This document shows positions 34,941 through 42,472 of a stretch of DNA of 64,000 bases, in pieces. The translations under genes were made by a program, and so were the position numbers. The notes beneath the pieces were generated by a model that was not told where the DNA came from, did no database searches, and saw only the letters and a program-made list of their open reading frames with translations. The stretch is from the NCBI RefSeq assembly GCF_008124765.1, contig NZ_VNHS01000011.1, positions 248,001-312,000 of the forward strand, in the 5' to 3' direction. Each line of letters starts with the position of its first letter. Position 1 is the stretch's first letter. This DNA comes from Paenibacillus methanolicus (GTDB lineage Bacteria > Bacillota > Bacilli > Paenibacillales > Paenibacillaceae).

Positions 34941-35789
34941 TTAGGAGCACGCAAGCATGAACAATGCTCCTAATACGGCCATCACATGGGCGGAAATCGC
35001 GGCCTGGATAAGCGGTACCTTCAGTTGAGCCCGATCGCTCGGCTCTAACAATTGCCGGATGCGCTGGTTGACCCCCGTATCCGCGAACGAGACATGCGCC
35101 ACCGCCACTCGCCCCGTTTGGCCGTAACGCAGCATCTTGACGAGCGCGCCCGACAGCGAAGCCGGCGTGCCTTGACGCTCGATCGCATACCGGTCGGCGA
35201 GAATTTCGCGGGTCAGCTTATAACGCGCGTGGCCCCATCTCAAGATCGGGATATACCACAGAACGGCGCCGAAAAAATGCAGCAAATACGTCTTCACCGG
35301 ATCGTGGTAGCGCTGATGGAACCGTTCGTGATGAATGACGGCCGCCAGCTCGCCGATATCCAGCAGCTTCAGCAGTCCCGTCGACAGCACGATAAGCGGG
35401 CGGCGGAATCCGAACGTGAAGGCGATCGGCTCCTCGCAGCGCACGACGATGATCTTGCCCGCGCCGCTACCGTACAGCCTGTTGTACTTGGCGCTAGCCC
35501 GCACGTCCATGGCCGCGTACAGCTTCCGGCGCGTTCGGCGGGCGACGACCAGCTCCCGGACCATCATCGCGAGCGCCATGACGAGCGTCGAGACGACGAC
35601 GGCATCGAGCGAATAGACGGCCAGCATGTAGCCGAACTTGCGCACGACGCTGCTGCACAATTGGAACAGATTGAAGCGGAGCTCGAAGCCGATCGCAAGA
35701 TGCAGGGCGTAGATCACCATCTGGGACAGCAGCAGCGCCGCGGGCAGCGCGCATGTCCAAAATAAACGTTTCGAATGTTTATTCCACAT
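34941..35789 (-). CDS. M56-family metallopeptidase, BlaR1-like, lacking a sensor domain
   Basis: A 282-residue membrane protein. It has helices at about 10-32, 52-78 and near the C-terminus, and the gluzincin motif HHERFHQRYHDP (about 153) with a downstream ILADRYAIE that supplies the third zinc ligand. It resembles the protease half of BlaR1/MecR1, but there is no C-terminal penicillin-binding sensor, so it is a short M56 protein. It lies 3 bp after the blaI-like gene. By analogy it would cleave that repressor or a membrane partner in response to a signal that is not a beta-lactam sensed by itself. Confidence 0.9.
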   Translation of the reverse strand: MWNKHSKRLFWTCALPAALLLSQMVIYALHLAIGFELRFNLFQLCSSVVRKFGYMLAVYSLDAVVVSTLVMALAMMVRELVVARRTRRKLYAAMDVRASAKYNRLYGSGAGKIIVVRCEEPIAFTFGFRRPLIVLSTGLLKLLDIGELAAVIHHERFHQRYHDPVKTYLLHFFGAVLWYIPILRWGHARYKLTREILADRYAIERQGTPASLSGALVKMLRYGQTGRVAVAHVSFADTGVNQRIRQLLEPSDRAQLKVPLIQAAISAHVMAVLGALFMLACS

Positions 35790-35792
35790 CGG

Positions 35793-36206
35793 CTATTGTC
35801 CTTTTTTCCACTTTTGGATTTTTTGTTCCAGTTTCTGGATCAAGTCCTCGTCCGCTTCGTCGAGCGCGTCGAGCATATGGCTGACGACGAGCGGGCCGAA
35901 TTCCTCCATCAGCTCGTTGGTCAATTCCTTCGATTGCGTCTGCAGAAACTCTTCTCGGCTCTGCACCGGACGATAGTAGGAGCTGCGGCCTTCCGTGCGC
36001 TTGCGCAGGATGCCCTTCTCCACCAGCCGGTTCATGACGGTCATGACGGTGTTGAAATTCATCGCCTTCTCCCGCTCCAGCCGCTGTTGCACGTCCTTGA
36101 TCGGCATTTCGTCGCCGGCCCACAGAATGTTCATCACTTTCGCCTCGAGCGGGCCGAAGAAGCGGTTCAGTCCGCTTTCGTTAGTCTTAAAATTGGGGAT
36201 TTTCAT
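35793..36206 (-). CDS. BlaI/MecI/CopY-family repressor
   Basis: A 137-residue winged-helix repressor. It has GPLEAKVMNILWAGDEMPIKDV, FNTVMTVMNRLVEKGILRKR with the recognition helix, and a helical dimerisation tail in which the protease cuts homologues. It sits directly before the M56 protease gene. A CACTAC-N5-GTAGTG operator lies between its start and promoter region, indicating autorepression; the same operator occurs before the DoxX gene. Confidence 0.93.
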   Translation of the reverse strand: MKIPNFKTNESGLNRFFGPLEAKVMNILWAGDEMPIKDVQQRLEREKAMNFNTVMTVMNRLVEKGILRKRTEGRSSYYRPVQSREEFLQTQSKELTNELMEEFGPLVVSHMLDALDEADEDLIQKLEQKIQKWKKGQ

Positions 36207-36217
36207 GGGAGCACCTC

Positions 36218-36236
36218 ACACTACTGATTGTAGTGT
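36218..36236 (-). promoter_or_regulatory. BlaI-type operator before the repressor gene
   Basis: ACACTAC, TGATT, GTAGTGT is a perfect dyad 12 bp upstream of the blaI start codon. The core CACTAC-N5-GTAGTG recurs at 34906-34922. Confidence 0.7.
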
Positions 36237-36416
36237 TTCCAATTTCGGACTGTCAAGGGACTTAAGGCTTGTGCGGGAGAGGACCAGCACGCCCAGCACG
36301 CCGAGCAGCGTCCAGTACCAATCCCAGTGAATCTAAGCGATAAGCCTCGTCGAGCGCATGATGATATACTCCGGCTGTCGAAACTCGCGCCCCGGGTAGC
36401 TGCTCTGCGCCGGACC

Positions 36417-37022
36417 TCAGTTTACCTTCCCCTGCCCCTCAACCTCGCCCGTATCCGCCGCCTGCAGCACCGCTAGCAATTCATGCCAGTCGGTAATCCG
36501 GGGAATAGTAAGCTGCCGGTTGTACGACGTGTCTTTCACGTACGCCTTGAGCAGCGGCAGCTCCGCCAGCGTCTCCAGCACGGCCGGCTTGTCGTCGAAG
36601 TAGTAATCCAGCTCGAGCTTGCGGATGATGTGCACCTTCTCCGTATCGCTCATGCCGCAGTAGAACTTGTCCGGATCGACCGGGAACCCGGCCGCGAGCA
36701 TCCAATCCCGGGTCTGCTCGCAGAACTCCGGCGCCCGCGCGGTGATGTAATATACCTCGTGGCCGTCTTGCACCAGCCGCTGCAGCACCTCGATCGCGTT
36801 CGGAAACGGCGGACAGGCGGTAAAATAAATCTCGCTCCGGTTGTCGTTCCACATCTGCCCTCCTTCCTCGCGCGTCAGCCCGAACAGCGAATGGATCGGC
36901 ACGTCGGTCAGCTTGTGGAACTCCGCGATGTCCACTTGTTTGTTCAGTTTTTTGGCATAGAGCTCGAACGCGAACTCCCGCAAATTAATGAGCGTATCGT
37001 CAATATCGAAACCGAATTTCAT
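36417..37022 (-). CDS. 5'-nucleotidase-like HAD phosphatase (NT5C type)
   Basis: A 201-residue HAD-superfamily protein. Motif I is FGFDIDDTLIN (nucleophile D6 and D8), motif II is YYITARAPEF, and the motif IV-like acidic pair is YYFDDKPAVLE. The layout matches the 5'(3')-deoxyribonucleotidase family (NT5C). It would dephosphorylate nucleoside monophosphates or a small phosphate ester; the substrate is not determinable. GGAG precedes the ATG. Monocistronic. Confidence 0.85.
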   Translation of the reverse strand: MKFGFDIDDTLINLREFAFELYAKKLNKQVDIAEFHKLTDVPIHSLFGLTREEGGQMWNDNRSEIYFTACPPFPNAIEVLQRLVQDGHEVYYITARAPEFCEQTRDWMLAAGFPVDPDKFYCGMSDTEKVHIIRKLELDYYFDDKPAVLETLAELPLLKAYVKDTSYNRQLTIPRITDWHELLAVLQAADTGEVEGQGKVN

Positions 37023-37158
37023 CGAATCTATTCTCCTTCATCGCTAAGCGTCATGCTTTACATTGTACCAGATGCGCGCGCGCCCTGCCTGATTGGCCGC
37101 CGCGGGTTTCCGGTGAAGAAGAAGAACATCCGGCTTGGACGAAAGGAGACCTGGCTAC

Positions 37159-37983
37159 ATGCTGAACCGATACCGAAGAACCGGCAAGGAAGACATCGCG
37201 CTCACGGATTTCGATCCGGGCGATACGGCGGATATCGCCTCCAAGGAGGCCGTCGCCGAGGAGATGAAGCAGCTGAAGGCGCGTTTGCAAGAGGAGCAGG
37301 AGAAGCTGTTCGCGAGCAAGACGAACGGCGTCCTCGTTATTTTTCAGGGGATGGACTGCAGCGGGAAGGACGGCGTCATTAAGAAGACGCTCGCCGGCCT
37401 CAATCCGCAGGGCTTCCGGGCGGAGAGCTTCAAGCAGCCGACGAGCGAAGAGGCCGCCCACGATTTTCTGTGGCGCACCCACCGGCTGGCACCCGCGAAA
37501 GGCTTCATTACCGCGTTCAACCGTTCTTATTATGAAGAGGCGCTCATTACGCGCGTGCATGGGGACATCGACAAGGACGAAGCCAAGAGGCGGCTGAAGC
37601 ATATCCGCCACTTCGAGAAGCATTTGACGGACAGCGGGATCGTCGTGGTGAAGATTTTCCTTCATATTTCGGCGGACTTTCAGCTGCGCAGAATTCAGGA
37701 GCGCATGGAAAATCCGGAGAAGCTGTGGAAGTTCGATCCGAACGACCTGGAGGAGCGGCGCTTCTGGGACGAGTACCAAGAGGCCTACGAGACCGCCTTC
37801 GCCGCCACCGCCTCGAAACGCAGCCCGTGGTATATCGTGCCGGCCAACAACCGGTGGTTCCGCGACTATCTCGTCCTCCGCATTCTGGTGTCGGTCATGG
37901 AGAAGCTGGAGCTAGCCTATCCGCAGGTGGAGATTACGTATCCGTTCCCGGGCGCGGAGACGGCGAGGGATTCGGGCGTCTAA
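37159..37983 (+). CDS. Polyphosphate kinase 2 family protein
   Basis: A 274-residue PPK2-family kinase. The Walker A-type loop is FQGMDCSGKDGVIKK (about 65), the Walker B/lid region is FNRSYYEEALITRVHG (about 122), and RRFWDEYQEAYE follows near 195. PPK2 enzymes transfer phosphate between polyphosphate and nucleoside mono- or diphosphates. The preference for AMP, ADP or GDP cannot be told from the sequence. The start at 37159 is 13 nt after AAAGGAG. It is divergent from the nucleotidase gene, an interesting but unproven metabolic pairing. Confidence 0.92.
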   Translation: MLNRYRRTGKEDIALTDFDPGDTADIASKEAVAEEMKQLKARLQEEQEKLFASKTNGVLVIFQGMDCSGKDGVIKKTLAGLNPQGFRAESFKQPTSEEAAHDFLWRTHRLAPAKGFITAFNRSYYEEALITRVHGDIDKDEAKRRLKHIRHFEKHLTDSGIVVVKIFLHISADFQLRRIQERMENPEKLWKFDPNDLEERRFWDEYQEAYETAFAATASKRSPWYIVPANNRWFRDYLVLRILVSVMEKLELAYPQVEITYPFPGAETARDSGV

Positions 37984-38057
37984 GCAGCGGGCGGCAGCAT
38001 GATAAGCATGCACGGGCGTTAACCTTTCATGGCGTACATTATTAAGCAGGTAAAAGA

Positions 38058-38101
38058 AAGCGTGCGGCGCATCCGACTCGAATCGGATGCGCCGCGCGCT
38101 T
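38058..38101 (+). terminator. Intrinsic terminator of the PPK2 gene
   Basis: A long stem, AAAGCG plus GCGGCGCATCCGA paired with TCGGATGCGCCGC plus CGCTTT, closes around CTCGAA. The T-tail (TTTGTTG) is short. Confidence 0.65.
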
Positions 38102-38256
38102 TGTTGCTGGCCGAAGCGTCTCGATGCCCTTAAGCGATTCGATTCCCGTTCAACGAGAACCGACCGCCGACCGTCAGCCCCCATCCGAGCCGCGCCGGAT
38201 GCGCCAGCCATGCGCAAGACGACCGCGTTTTCGCCGATACATCCGCCGCCTGCCCG

Positions 38257-38934
38257 CTAGCCCCTCGTCTGCACGTGCAGTCCGCTCCCCGCCGACCATT
38301 CCGCGTACAGCACGTCCTCCGCCCGCTCGACGCCGCGCGCCTGCAGCTCCTTCATCAGCCACGGCTCGTCGCGGCCGATCTCCTTCAACAGCGCGCGTTC
38401 CACGCAGCCGTGGTCGACCAGAATGTACGTCATATGGATCTGCTTCTCCGGCAAACCGAGATCCTCGCGGCTCACCTCGTCCGTCTTCGCGCTGCGCATC
38501 ACGCTCAATTTTCCGTTCGTCTCGAATACCGCGTACGCGACGTCCTGCACGCTGAACACGTTCTGCTCGCGCAGCAGCATGCCCAGCTGATGCATGTCCA
38601 GCTTGTTGCGCTTCATGGCCGCTTCGTCGATCCGTCCGTTCCGGATGACGATATCCGGCCGGCCGCTCAGCGGACGCGACAGCCACGGGAACCGCTGCAT
38701 CGCCTTCTCGAGCGCGAGCGACAGCGCCATCCACACCGCGAGGGCGAAGACGAGTTCGGCGAGTTTCACCTCGCGATCGTACACCGTGTTGCCCACCAGC
38801 TCGCTCAACATGAGCGACGTGACGAAGTCGAAGGGCGTGAGCTGCGAAATTTCTTTTTTGCCCAGTAAGCGCGTCATTACCCACAAGCCGAAGAACCCGG
38901 CCGCCAGCTTGATTGCGATATAGGTGTAATCCAA
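38257..38934 (-). CDS. DUF421/YetF-family membrane protein
   Basis: A 225-residue protein with three N-terminal membrane helices (about 5-85) and a cytoplasmic alpha/beta domain. YetF-family phrases include LLGKKEISQLTPFDFVTSL, GRPDIVIRNGRID and KLDMHQLGMLLREQ. It starts with TTG at 38934 after GGGGGAGGACGC; the open frame has no earlier ATG with a better site. Members are membrane proteins of unknown biochemical role, some linked to spore germination. Confidence 0.9.
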   Translation of the reverse strand: MDYTYIAIKLAAGFFGLWVMTRLLGKKEISQLTPFDFVTSLMLSELVGNTVYDREVKLAELVFALAVWMALSLALEKAMQRFPWLSRPLSGRPDIVIRNGRIDEAAMKRNKLDMHQLGMLLREQNVFSVQDVAYAVFETNGKLSVMRSAKTDEVSREDLGLPEKQIHMTYILVDHGCVERALLKEIGRDEPWLMKELQARGVERAEDVLYAEWSAGSGLHVQTRG

Positions 38935-39046
38935 GCGTCCTCCCCCCGTCCATCGGAAACTTAAGTTTCCTTAACCGGGAGCGGGCGGCGCGGAAACGAA
39001 GACGGGCAGGGCGGATATTGCTGGGGGTAGGCGATGAACAGAGTCC

Positions 39047-39430
39047 TTACGAACGTCCGCCAAGGGACCACGCGACGTAACCATTCGCTAACAGCAGATC
39101 GCCGCTCTCTTTGAAATAGAGAACATGCAGCGCGGGCTCCTCGCCATCCTCGCGGCATAAAATGAGCTCGGCTTCCGGCCCCTTCTCCCATTCGAAGTCT
39201 CCGGCGTCCTGCCGGGCAGCGCCGTTAATCCGACGTACCACGGCTTCCGTAAGCTTCGACGCATTCGTACCCGCAACCAAATTGGAAGCATCATTGACGT
39301 CCATATCCATCCGAACGACGGAGTACGAATCATCCACAAGCGTGTCGGCCTCTTGCCCCGTGCATGCGTTTAGCGCCAAACTGAATGCAACGAGCAAAAC
39401 TGCGGCTAGTCTGCGTTTTCGTATCCTCAC
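39047..39430 (-). CDS. Putative lipoprotein
   Basis: A 127-residue protein with a basic N-terminus (MRIRKRR), a hydrophobic core and a lipobox LALNAC at about 18-23, so it is probably lipidated and surface-exposed. The mature part is acidic (DVNDASNL, GDFEWEKGPEAEL). It starts with GTG, overlapping the HAD hydrolase stop by 4 bp, with GGAGGGCGA upstream. No family recognised. Confidence 0.7.
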   Translation of the reverse strand: MRIRKRRLAAVLLVAFSLALNACTGQEADTLVDDSYSVVRMDMDVNDASNLVAGTNASKLTEAVVRRINGAARQDAGDFEWEKGPEAELILCREDGEEPALHVLYFKESGDLLLANGYVAWSLGGRS

Positions 39431-40089
39431 TCGCCCTCCACATAACCCAGCAACTCCCGTAAATGCCCAATCCGCCCCGCATACGGGATCCCCCTGCTAT
39501 CCAGCGCCTCCGAAGACGCGCCATAATGCACGAACGGCACGTTCGCCTCGCAGGCCGCCCGCGCGTCGATCCAGGAGTCGCCGACCGAGAGCCAACCCTG
39601 CGCCGGAACATCGGCGTAATGCGCTTTCGCCGCCAGATAACCCGACGGATGCGGCTTCATCGACGTCATCTGCTCGCGGCCGACAACCAGCCCGAAGTAA
39701 GGCAAAATTCCCGTTCGTTCCAGCGCTTCCACGGCTGCTTCATGCGCGTTGTTGGTCACGATCGCCAGCCGCAGTCCGCGCGTCCTCAGCGCCTCCAGCA
39801 GCTCGATCGCTCCTTCCTCCAAATCGGCATCAAGCATCCCCGCCTTCTCGTGCTCGGCGCAGATCCGCATCGCGCCCTCGTACCCTTCCGGCGTCAAACC
39901 CGCTTCTGCCGCCGCAAGCGCCAGCAGCGTCGCCGTCGTGTGCTCCTGCACGGCCACGTTCGCCGGCAGCGAGCCGATGCGCGCCAAATAGTCCGCCACC
40001 GCCCTTTTCATTGCCGCGAAATCGATGCGCGAGCGCAGCACCGTATTGTCCATATCGAAAATAACGCCTTTTATTCCCCGAGCGATCAT
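39427..40089 (-). CDS. HAD-family hydrolase, phosphoglycolate-phosphatase-like
   Basis: A 220-residue HAD phosphatase. The nucleophile motif is VIFDMDNTVL, motif II is LAIVTNNAHEAA, the lysine is in TSMKPHPSGYLAA and motif IV is SVGDSWIDARAA. A helical cap lies between (about 20-95). Phosphoglycolate or another small phosphomonoester is the likely substrate. The start at 40089 follows AGGGGGGAAACGC; upstream in-frame codons lack it. It is translationally coupled to a small lipoprotein gene. Confidence 0.9.
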   Translation of the reverse strand: MIARGIKGVIFDMDNTVLRSRIDFAAMKRAVADYLARIGSLPANVAVQEHTTATLLALAAAEAGLTPEGYEGAMRICAEHEKAGMLDADLEEGAIELLEALRTRGLRLAIVTNNAHEAAVEALERTGILPYFGLVVGREQMTSMKPHPSGYLAAKAHYADVPAQGWLSVGDSWIDARAACEANVPFVHYGASSEALDSRGIPYAGRIGHLRELLGYVEGE

Positions 40090-40118
40090 GCGTTTCCCCC
40101 CTCTTCTTGTACGACAAA

Positions 40119-40149
40119 GCGGCTCATGCAATACGTATGCATAAGCCGC
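40119..40149 (-). terminator. Intrinsic terminator of the queuosine transporter gene
   Basis: GCGGCTTATGCA and TGCATGAGCCGC pair on the minus strand around TACGTAT, with TTTGTCG following. It is 54 bp after the stop. Confidence 0.6.
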
Positions 40150-40202
40150 CCGGATGATTGCCGAATTCGATTGTTACCGTAGTCCGTCCGGCCCGGCCCG
40201 AG

Positions 40203-40892
40203 TTACGCCTCCGGCTTGAACTTGAACGTGCGCGCGATATACAGCACCGGCGTCGACGCCGCGGAAATAATGAACTTGAATAAATACGTCGTAAAGAAAA
40301 TTTGGATCCACACGTCGAACGGATAGTCCCCGTTCAGTCCGAACGCGATCGTGCAGAAGATGAGCGAATCTACGAATTGGCTGACCAGCGTGCTGCCGTT
40401 GTTGCGAATCCACAGCTGGTTCGGCTTCGGGAATCGCCGCTTCAAATACGTGTAGATGCGCACGTCGAGGAACTGGCTGACGAAATACGCCAACAGACTG
40501 CCGATCGCGATTTCCGGCAGCAGGCCGAAAATAACCGCCATCGGATCGTGCCCGAAGTCCGACTCTCCGCGTTCGAACTTCAGCGCCATCTGCATGATAA
40601 TCGTCGAGGCGATCAGCGAGAAGAAGCCGAACCAGACCGCTTTCTTCGCGTCGCGCTCGCCGTATTTCTCGTTGAGCAGATCGCTCGCGAGATAGATCGT
40701 GCCGTACGCGGTATTGCCGAGCGTCATGACGAGCCCGAACATGTCGATCGTCTTGACGACTTGAATGTTGGCCAGCACCGTCGCGAACCCGATCCACGCG
40801 TACATGCCGGACTTGCCGAACGCCCGGTAGCAGATCAGGAACAGCGCGAAGTTGACCAGGACGAACAGAACGCCCCACCCGAAATTAAACAT
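40203..40892 (-). CDS. VUT-family queuosine precursor transporter
   Basis: A 229-residue membrane protein of the YhhQ/VUT family, which imports queuosine precursors such as preQ0 or preQ1. The family core is visible: NIQVVKTIDMFGLVMTLGNT, YGTIYLASDLLNEKYG, and LLAYFVSQFLDVRIYTYL later. About six helices are predicted. AGGAGGAAGAAAGAG precedes the ATG at 40892. A preQ1-I riboswitch aptamer covers the leader and its 3' end runs into that ribosome binding site, which both supports the substrate and gives a regulatory mechanism. Confidence 0.93.
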   Translation of the reverse strand: MFNFGWGVLFVLVNFALFLICYRAFGKSGMYAWIGFATVLANIQVVKTIDMFGLVMTLGNTAYGTIYLASDLLNEKYGERDAKKAVWFGFFSLIASTIIMQMALKFERGESDFGHDPMAVIFGLLPEIAIGSLLAYFVSQFLDVRIYTYLKRRFPKPNQLWIRNNGSTLVSQFVDSLIFCTIAFGLNGDYPFDVWIQIFFTTYLFKFIISAASTPVLYIARTFKFKPEA

Positions 40893-40901
40893 CTCTTTCT
40901 T

Positions 40902-40940
40902 CCTCCTAGTTTTGATAACGCGGGAGTTTGCGAACCGCGG
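40902..40940 (-). promoter_or_regulatory. preQ1-I riboswitch
   Basis: Read on the minus strand: CGCGG, TTCGCAAACTC, CCGCG, then TTATCAAAACTAGG. P1 pairs CGCGG with CCGCG; the A-rich tail AAAACTA can form the pseudoknot with the loop. The layout and many bases match the compact Thermoanaerobacter tengcongensis preQ1-I aptamer, including GGT-TCGCA, AAC-CC and GTTA-CAAAAC-AGG. The tail contains the start of the AGGAGG ribosome binding site, so ligand binding should block translation of the queuosine precursor transporter. Confidence 0.85.
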
Positions 40941-40961
40941 CCCCGTCTCGGAGCTTGGATC

Positions 40962-40989
40962 ATTATAGCACAGGGCGGATGAACGGCAA
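40962..40989 (-). promoter_or_regulatory. Promoter of the preQ1-regulated transporter
   Basis: Minus-strand TTGCCG (40984-40989) and TATAAT (40962-40967) are 16 bp apart. Transcription would start about 15 bp upstream of the aptamer. Confidence 0.55.
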
Positions 40990-41132
40990 GCGGAAAATAG
41001 GCGCGGTCGAACGTTGGCGCTCGGCCATTGCAGGCGGTCGCGCGTCCGTAAGCCGAGCCGTGCCACCCGTCCAGCCGACGCCGCGGGAAGTCTTTCTCGC
41101 GCAACCCTCGGTACGAGCCCCGGCACGCAAAA

Positions 41133-41156
41133 AAGCAGACCCGCGCAGGTCTGCTT
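41133..41156 (-). terminator. Intrinsic terminator of the glutathione peroxidase gene
   Basis: AAGCAGACC and GGTCTGCTT pair around CGCGCA on the minus strand and run into TTTTTTG. Confidence 0.85.
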
Positions 41157-41186
41157 CGCTCCTTCTATGAAATCGAGTCCCTTGGC

Positions 41187-41681
41187 TTACACCGCCGACG
41201 GCGCCTTATCCAGCAGCTTCACAATGTCGTTCTCGAATTTCGCCGGCGCCGTCGCCGGGGCGATCCGCTTCACGACGTTGCCGTCGCGATCGATGAGGAA
41301 CTTCGTGAAATTCCATTTGATCGCGGAGCCCAGCAAGCCGCCCGCCTCTTTCTTCAAATGATTGTACAGCGGATCCGCATCCGCCCCGTTCACGTCGATT
41401 TTGGCGAACAGCGGGAAAGTCACGCCGAAATTGATTTTGCACGCCTCTTCGACTTGGCCGTTGTCGCCCGGCTCCTGATTCATGAACTGGCCCGACGGGA
41501 ACCCGAGTACCGCGAAGCCTTTGTCCTTATATTTCTCGTACAGCTCCTGCAAGCCGTCGAATTGGGGCGCGAACCCGCATTTCGTCGCCGTATTCACAAT
41601 GACCAGCACCTGCCCGCGATAATCGGACAGCTTCTTCTTCTCGCCGCGAATCGTCGTTACCTCGAAATCATATACGCTCAT
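41187..41681 (-). CDS. Glutathione peroxidase-family peroxidase
   Basis: A 164-residue thioredoxin-fold peroxidase. The peroxidatic cysteine is in IVNTATKCGFAPQ (about C35), with the conserved glutamine FPSGQFMNQEPG (about 66) and the WNFTKFLID block (about 125). Bacillales homologues (BsaA) use thioredoxin or bacillithiol-linked reductants rather than glutathione. GAGGTGGCGAGACC precedes the ATG. Two ATTG-N4-CAAT dyads flank the likely -10 box upstream, suggesting control by a MarR/OhrR-type redox regulator. Confidence 0.93.
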   Translation of the reverse strand: MSVYDFEVTTIRGEKKKLSDYRGQVLVIVNTATKCGFAPQFDGLQELYEKYKDKGFAVLGFPSGQFMNQEPGDNGQVEEACKINFGVTFPLFAKIDVNGADADPLYNHLKKEAGGLLGSAIKWNFTKFLIDRDGNVVKRIAPATAPAKFENDIVKLLDKAPSAV

Positions 41682-41701
41682 GGTCTCGCCACCTCATTTA
41701 T

Positions 41702-41728
41702 ATTGTTCGCAATTATATTGTACACAAT
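41702..41728 (-). promoter_or_regulatory. Tandem ATTG-N4-CAAT dyads flanking a -10 box
   Basis: ATTGTTCGCAAT (41702-41713) and ATTGTACACAAT (41717-41728) are repeats 15 bp apart, each a perfect 4+4 dyad. A minus-strand TATAAT (41712-41717) lies between them. The arrangement is typical for a MarR/OhrR-type repressor site at the peroxidase promoter. Confidence 0.5.
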
Positions 41729-41972
41729 TTAATTTGTTTTGAAAACCCCTTGCCCAAAAGAAATCGCCGATTGCTCGGATGCCAACGTCAGCCTGTCCGC
41801 TCTGCCAATCGTCCACACATCGTTCTCTCTCCCTATCCGGCCCCTGCTTTTACGATTCTTGTCATGATGCCGCTTTCTTGCTAAGATGGGGGAAGATTTG
41901 GTCACGTCCGCGGGATACGGAAGCAGCGTTCCTGCCACCGGTTTGCGGCATGTGCCCGTTAGGATGATCGCG

Positions 41973-42323
41973 ATGAACAAATTGGAAGCCGAATTCAGCA
42001 ACCTCGTGAAGGCGTACCGCAAGCGGCATATGGGCAAGGGGCCCGGCCGCATCACGACGACGTTCTGCAAGAACTGGGCGATCTGCGAGATGGAAGGCAA
42101 TCTGTCCCCCGTGGAGAAATTCATCGCGGGCGCAGAGGACGGCAAGCAGATGCTCCGCGAAGCCCGCACGCAGTGGGTGAAGGAGATTTACCGCAACAAC
42201 CCGCCCGTCGAGATGGAGGAGCTGCTCGGCGCGCGTTTCCTCGACCTATACGTCGACATCGATATCGATAAGGACTTCGGCATGTCGATCTTCGTGTTCG
42301 ACCGCGTTTTGCCGCAATCCTAA
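41973..42323 (+). CDS. DUF2294/MpsC-like protein
   Basis: A 116-residue soluble protein with the DUF2294 (MpsC-like) pattern: MNKLEAEFSNLVKAYRKRHMGKGPGR, then CKNWAICEMEGNLSPVEKF and FLDLYVDIDIDKDFGMSIFVF. The start at 41973 follows TTAGGATG; in-frame codons upstream are possible. Family genes often lie near formate dehydrogenase-like genes, as here. The role is not established biochemically. A strong hairpin separates it from the fdh gene. Confidence 0.8.
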   Translation: MNKLEAEFSNLVKAYRKRHMGKGPGRITTTFCKNWAICEMEGNLSPVEKFIAGAEDGKQMLREARTQWVKEIYRNNPPVEMEELLGARFLDLYVDIDIDKDFGMSIFVFDRVLPQS

Positions 42324-42376
42324 GCTTATATGCATACGAAGCTAGTCCGCGCTCGGCAGCGAACCTGCCGGAGACG

Positions 42377-42432
42377 AACCGCTAAGAGACATTTTTCATT
42401 CCTGAAAAATATTCCTCTTGAGCGGTTTTTTT
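42377..42432 (+). terminator. Terminator or attenuator before the fdhF-like gene
   Basis: AACCGCT and AAGAG pair with CTCTT and AGCGGTT, and an inner ATTTTTC pairs with GAAAAAT, followed by seven T. The T-run ends only 40 bp before the ATG of the FdhF/YdeP gene, leaving no room for a separate promoter. It is therefore either a plain terminator for the upstream gene or a site of regulated read-through. Confidence 0.8.
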
Positions 42433-42472
42433 ATTCCATTCATTCCCGTATTTCAAGAAAGAGGTAGATCCT

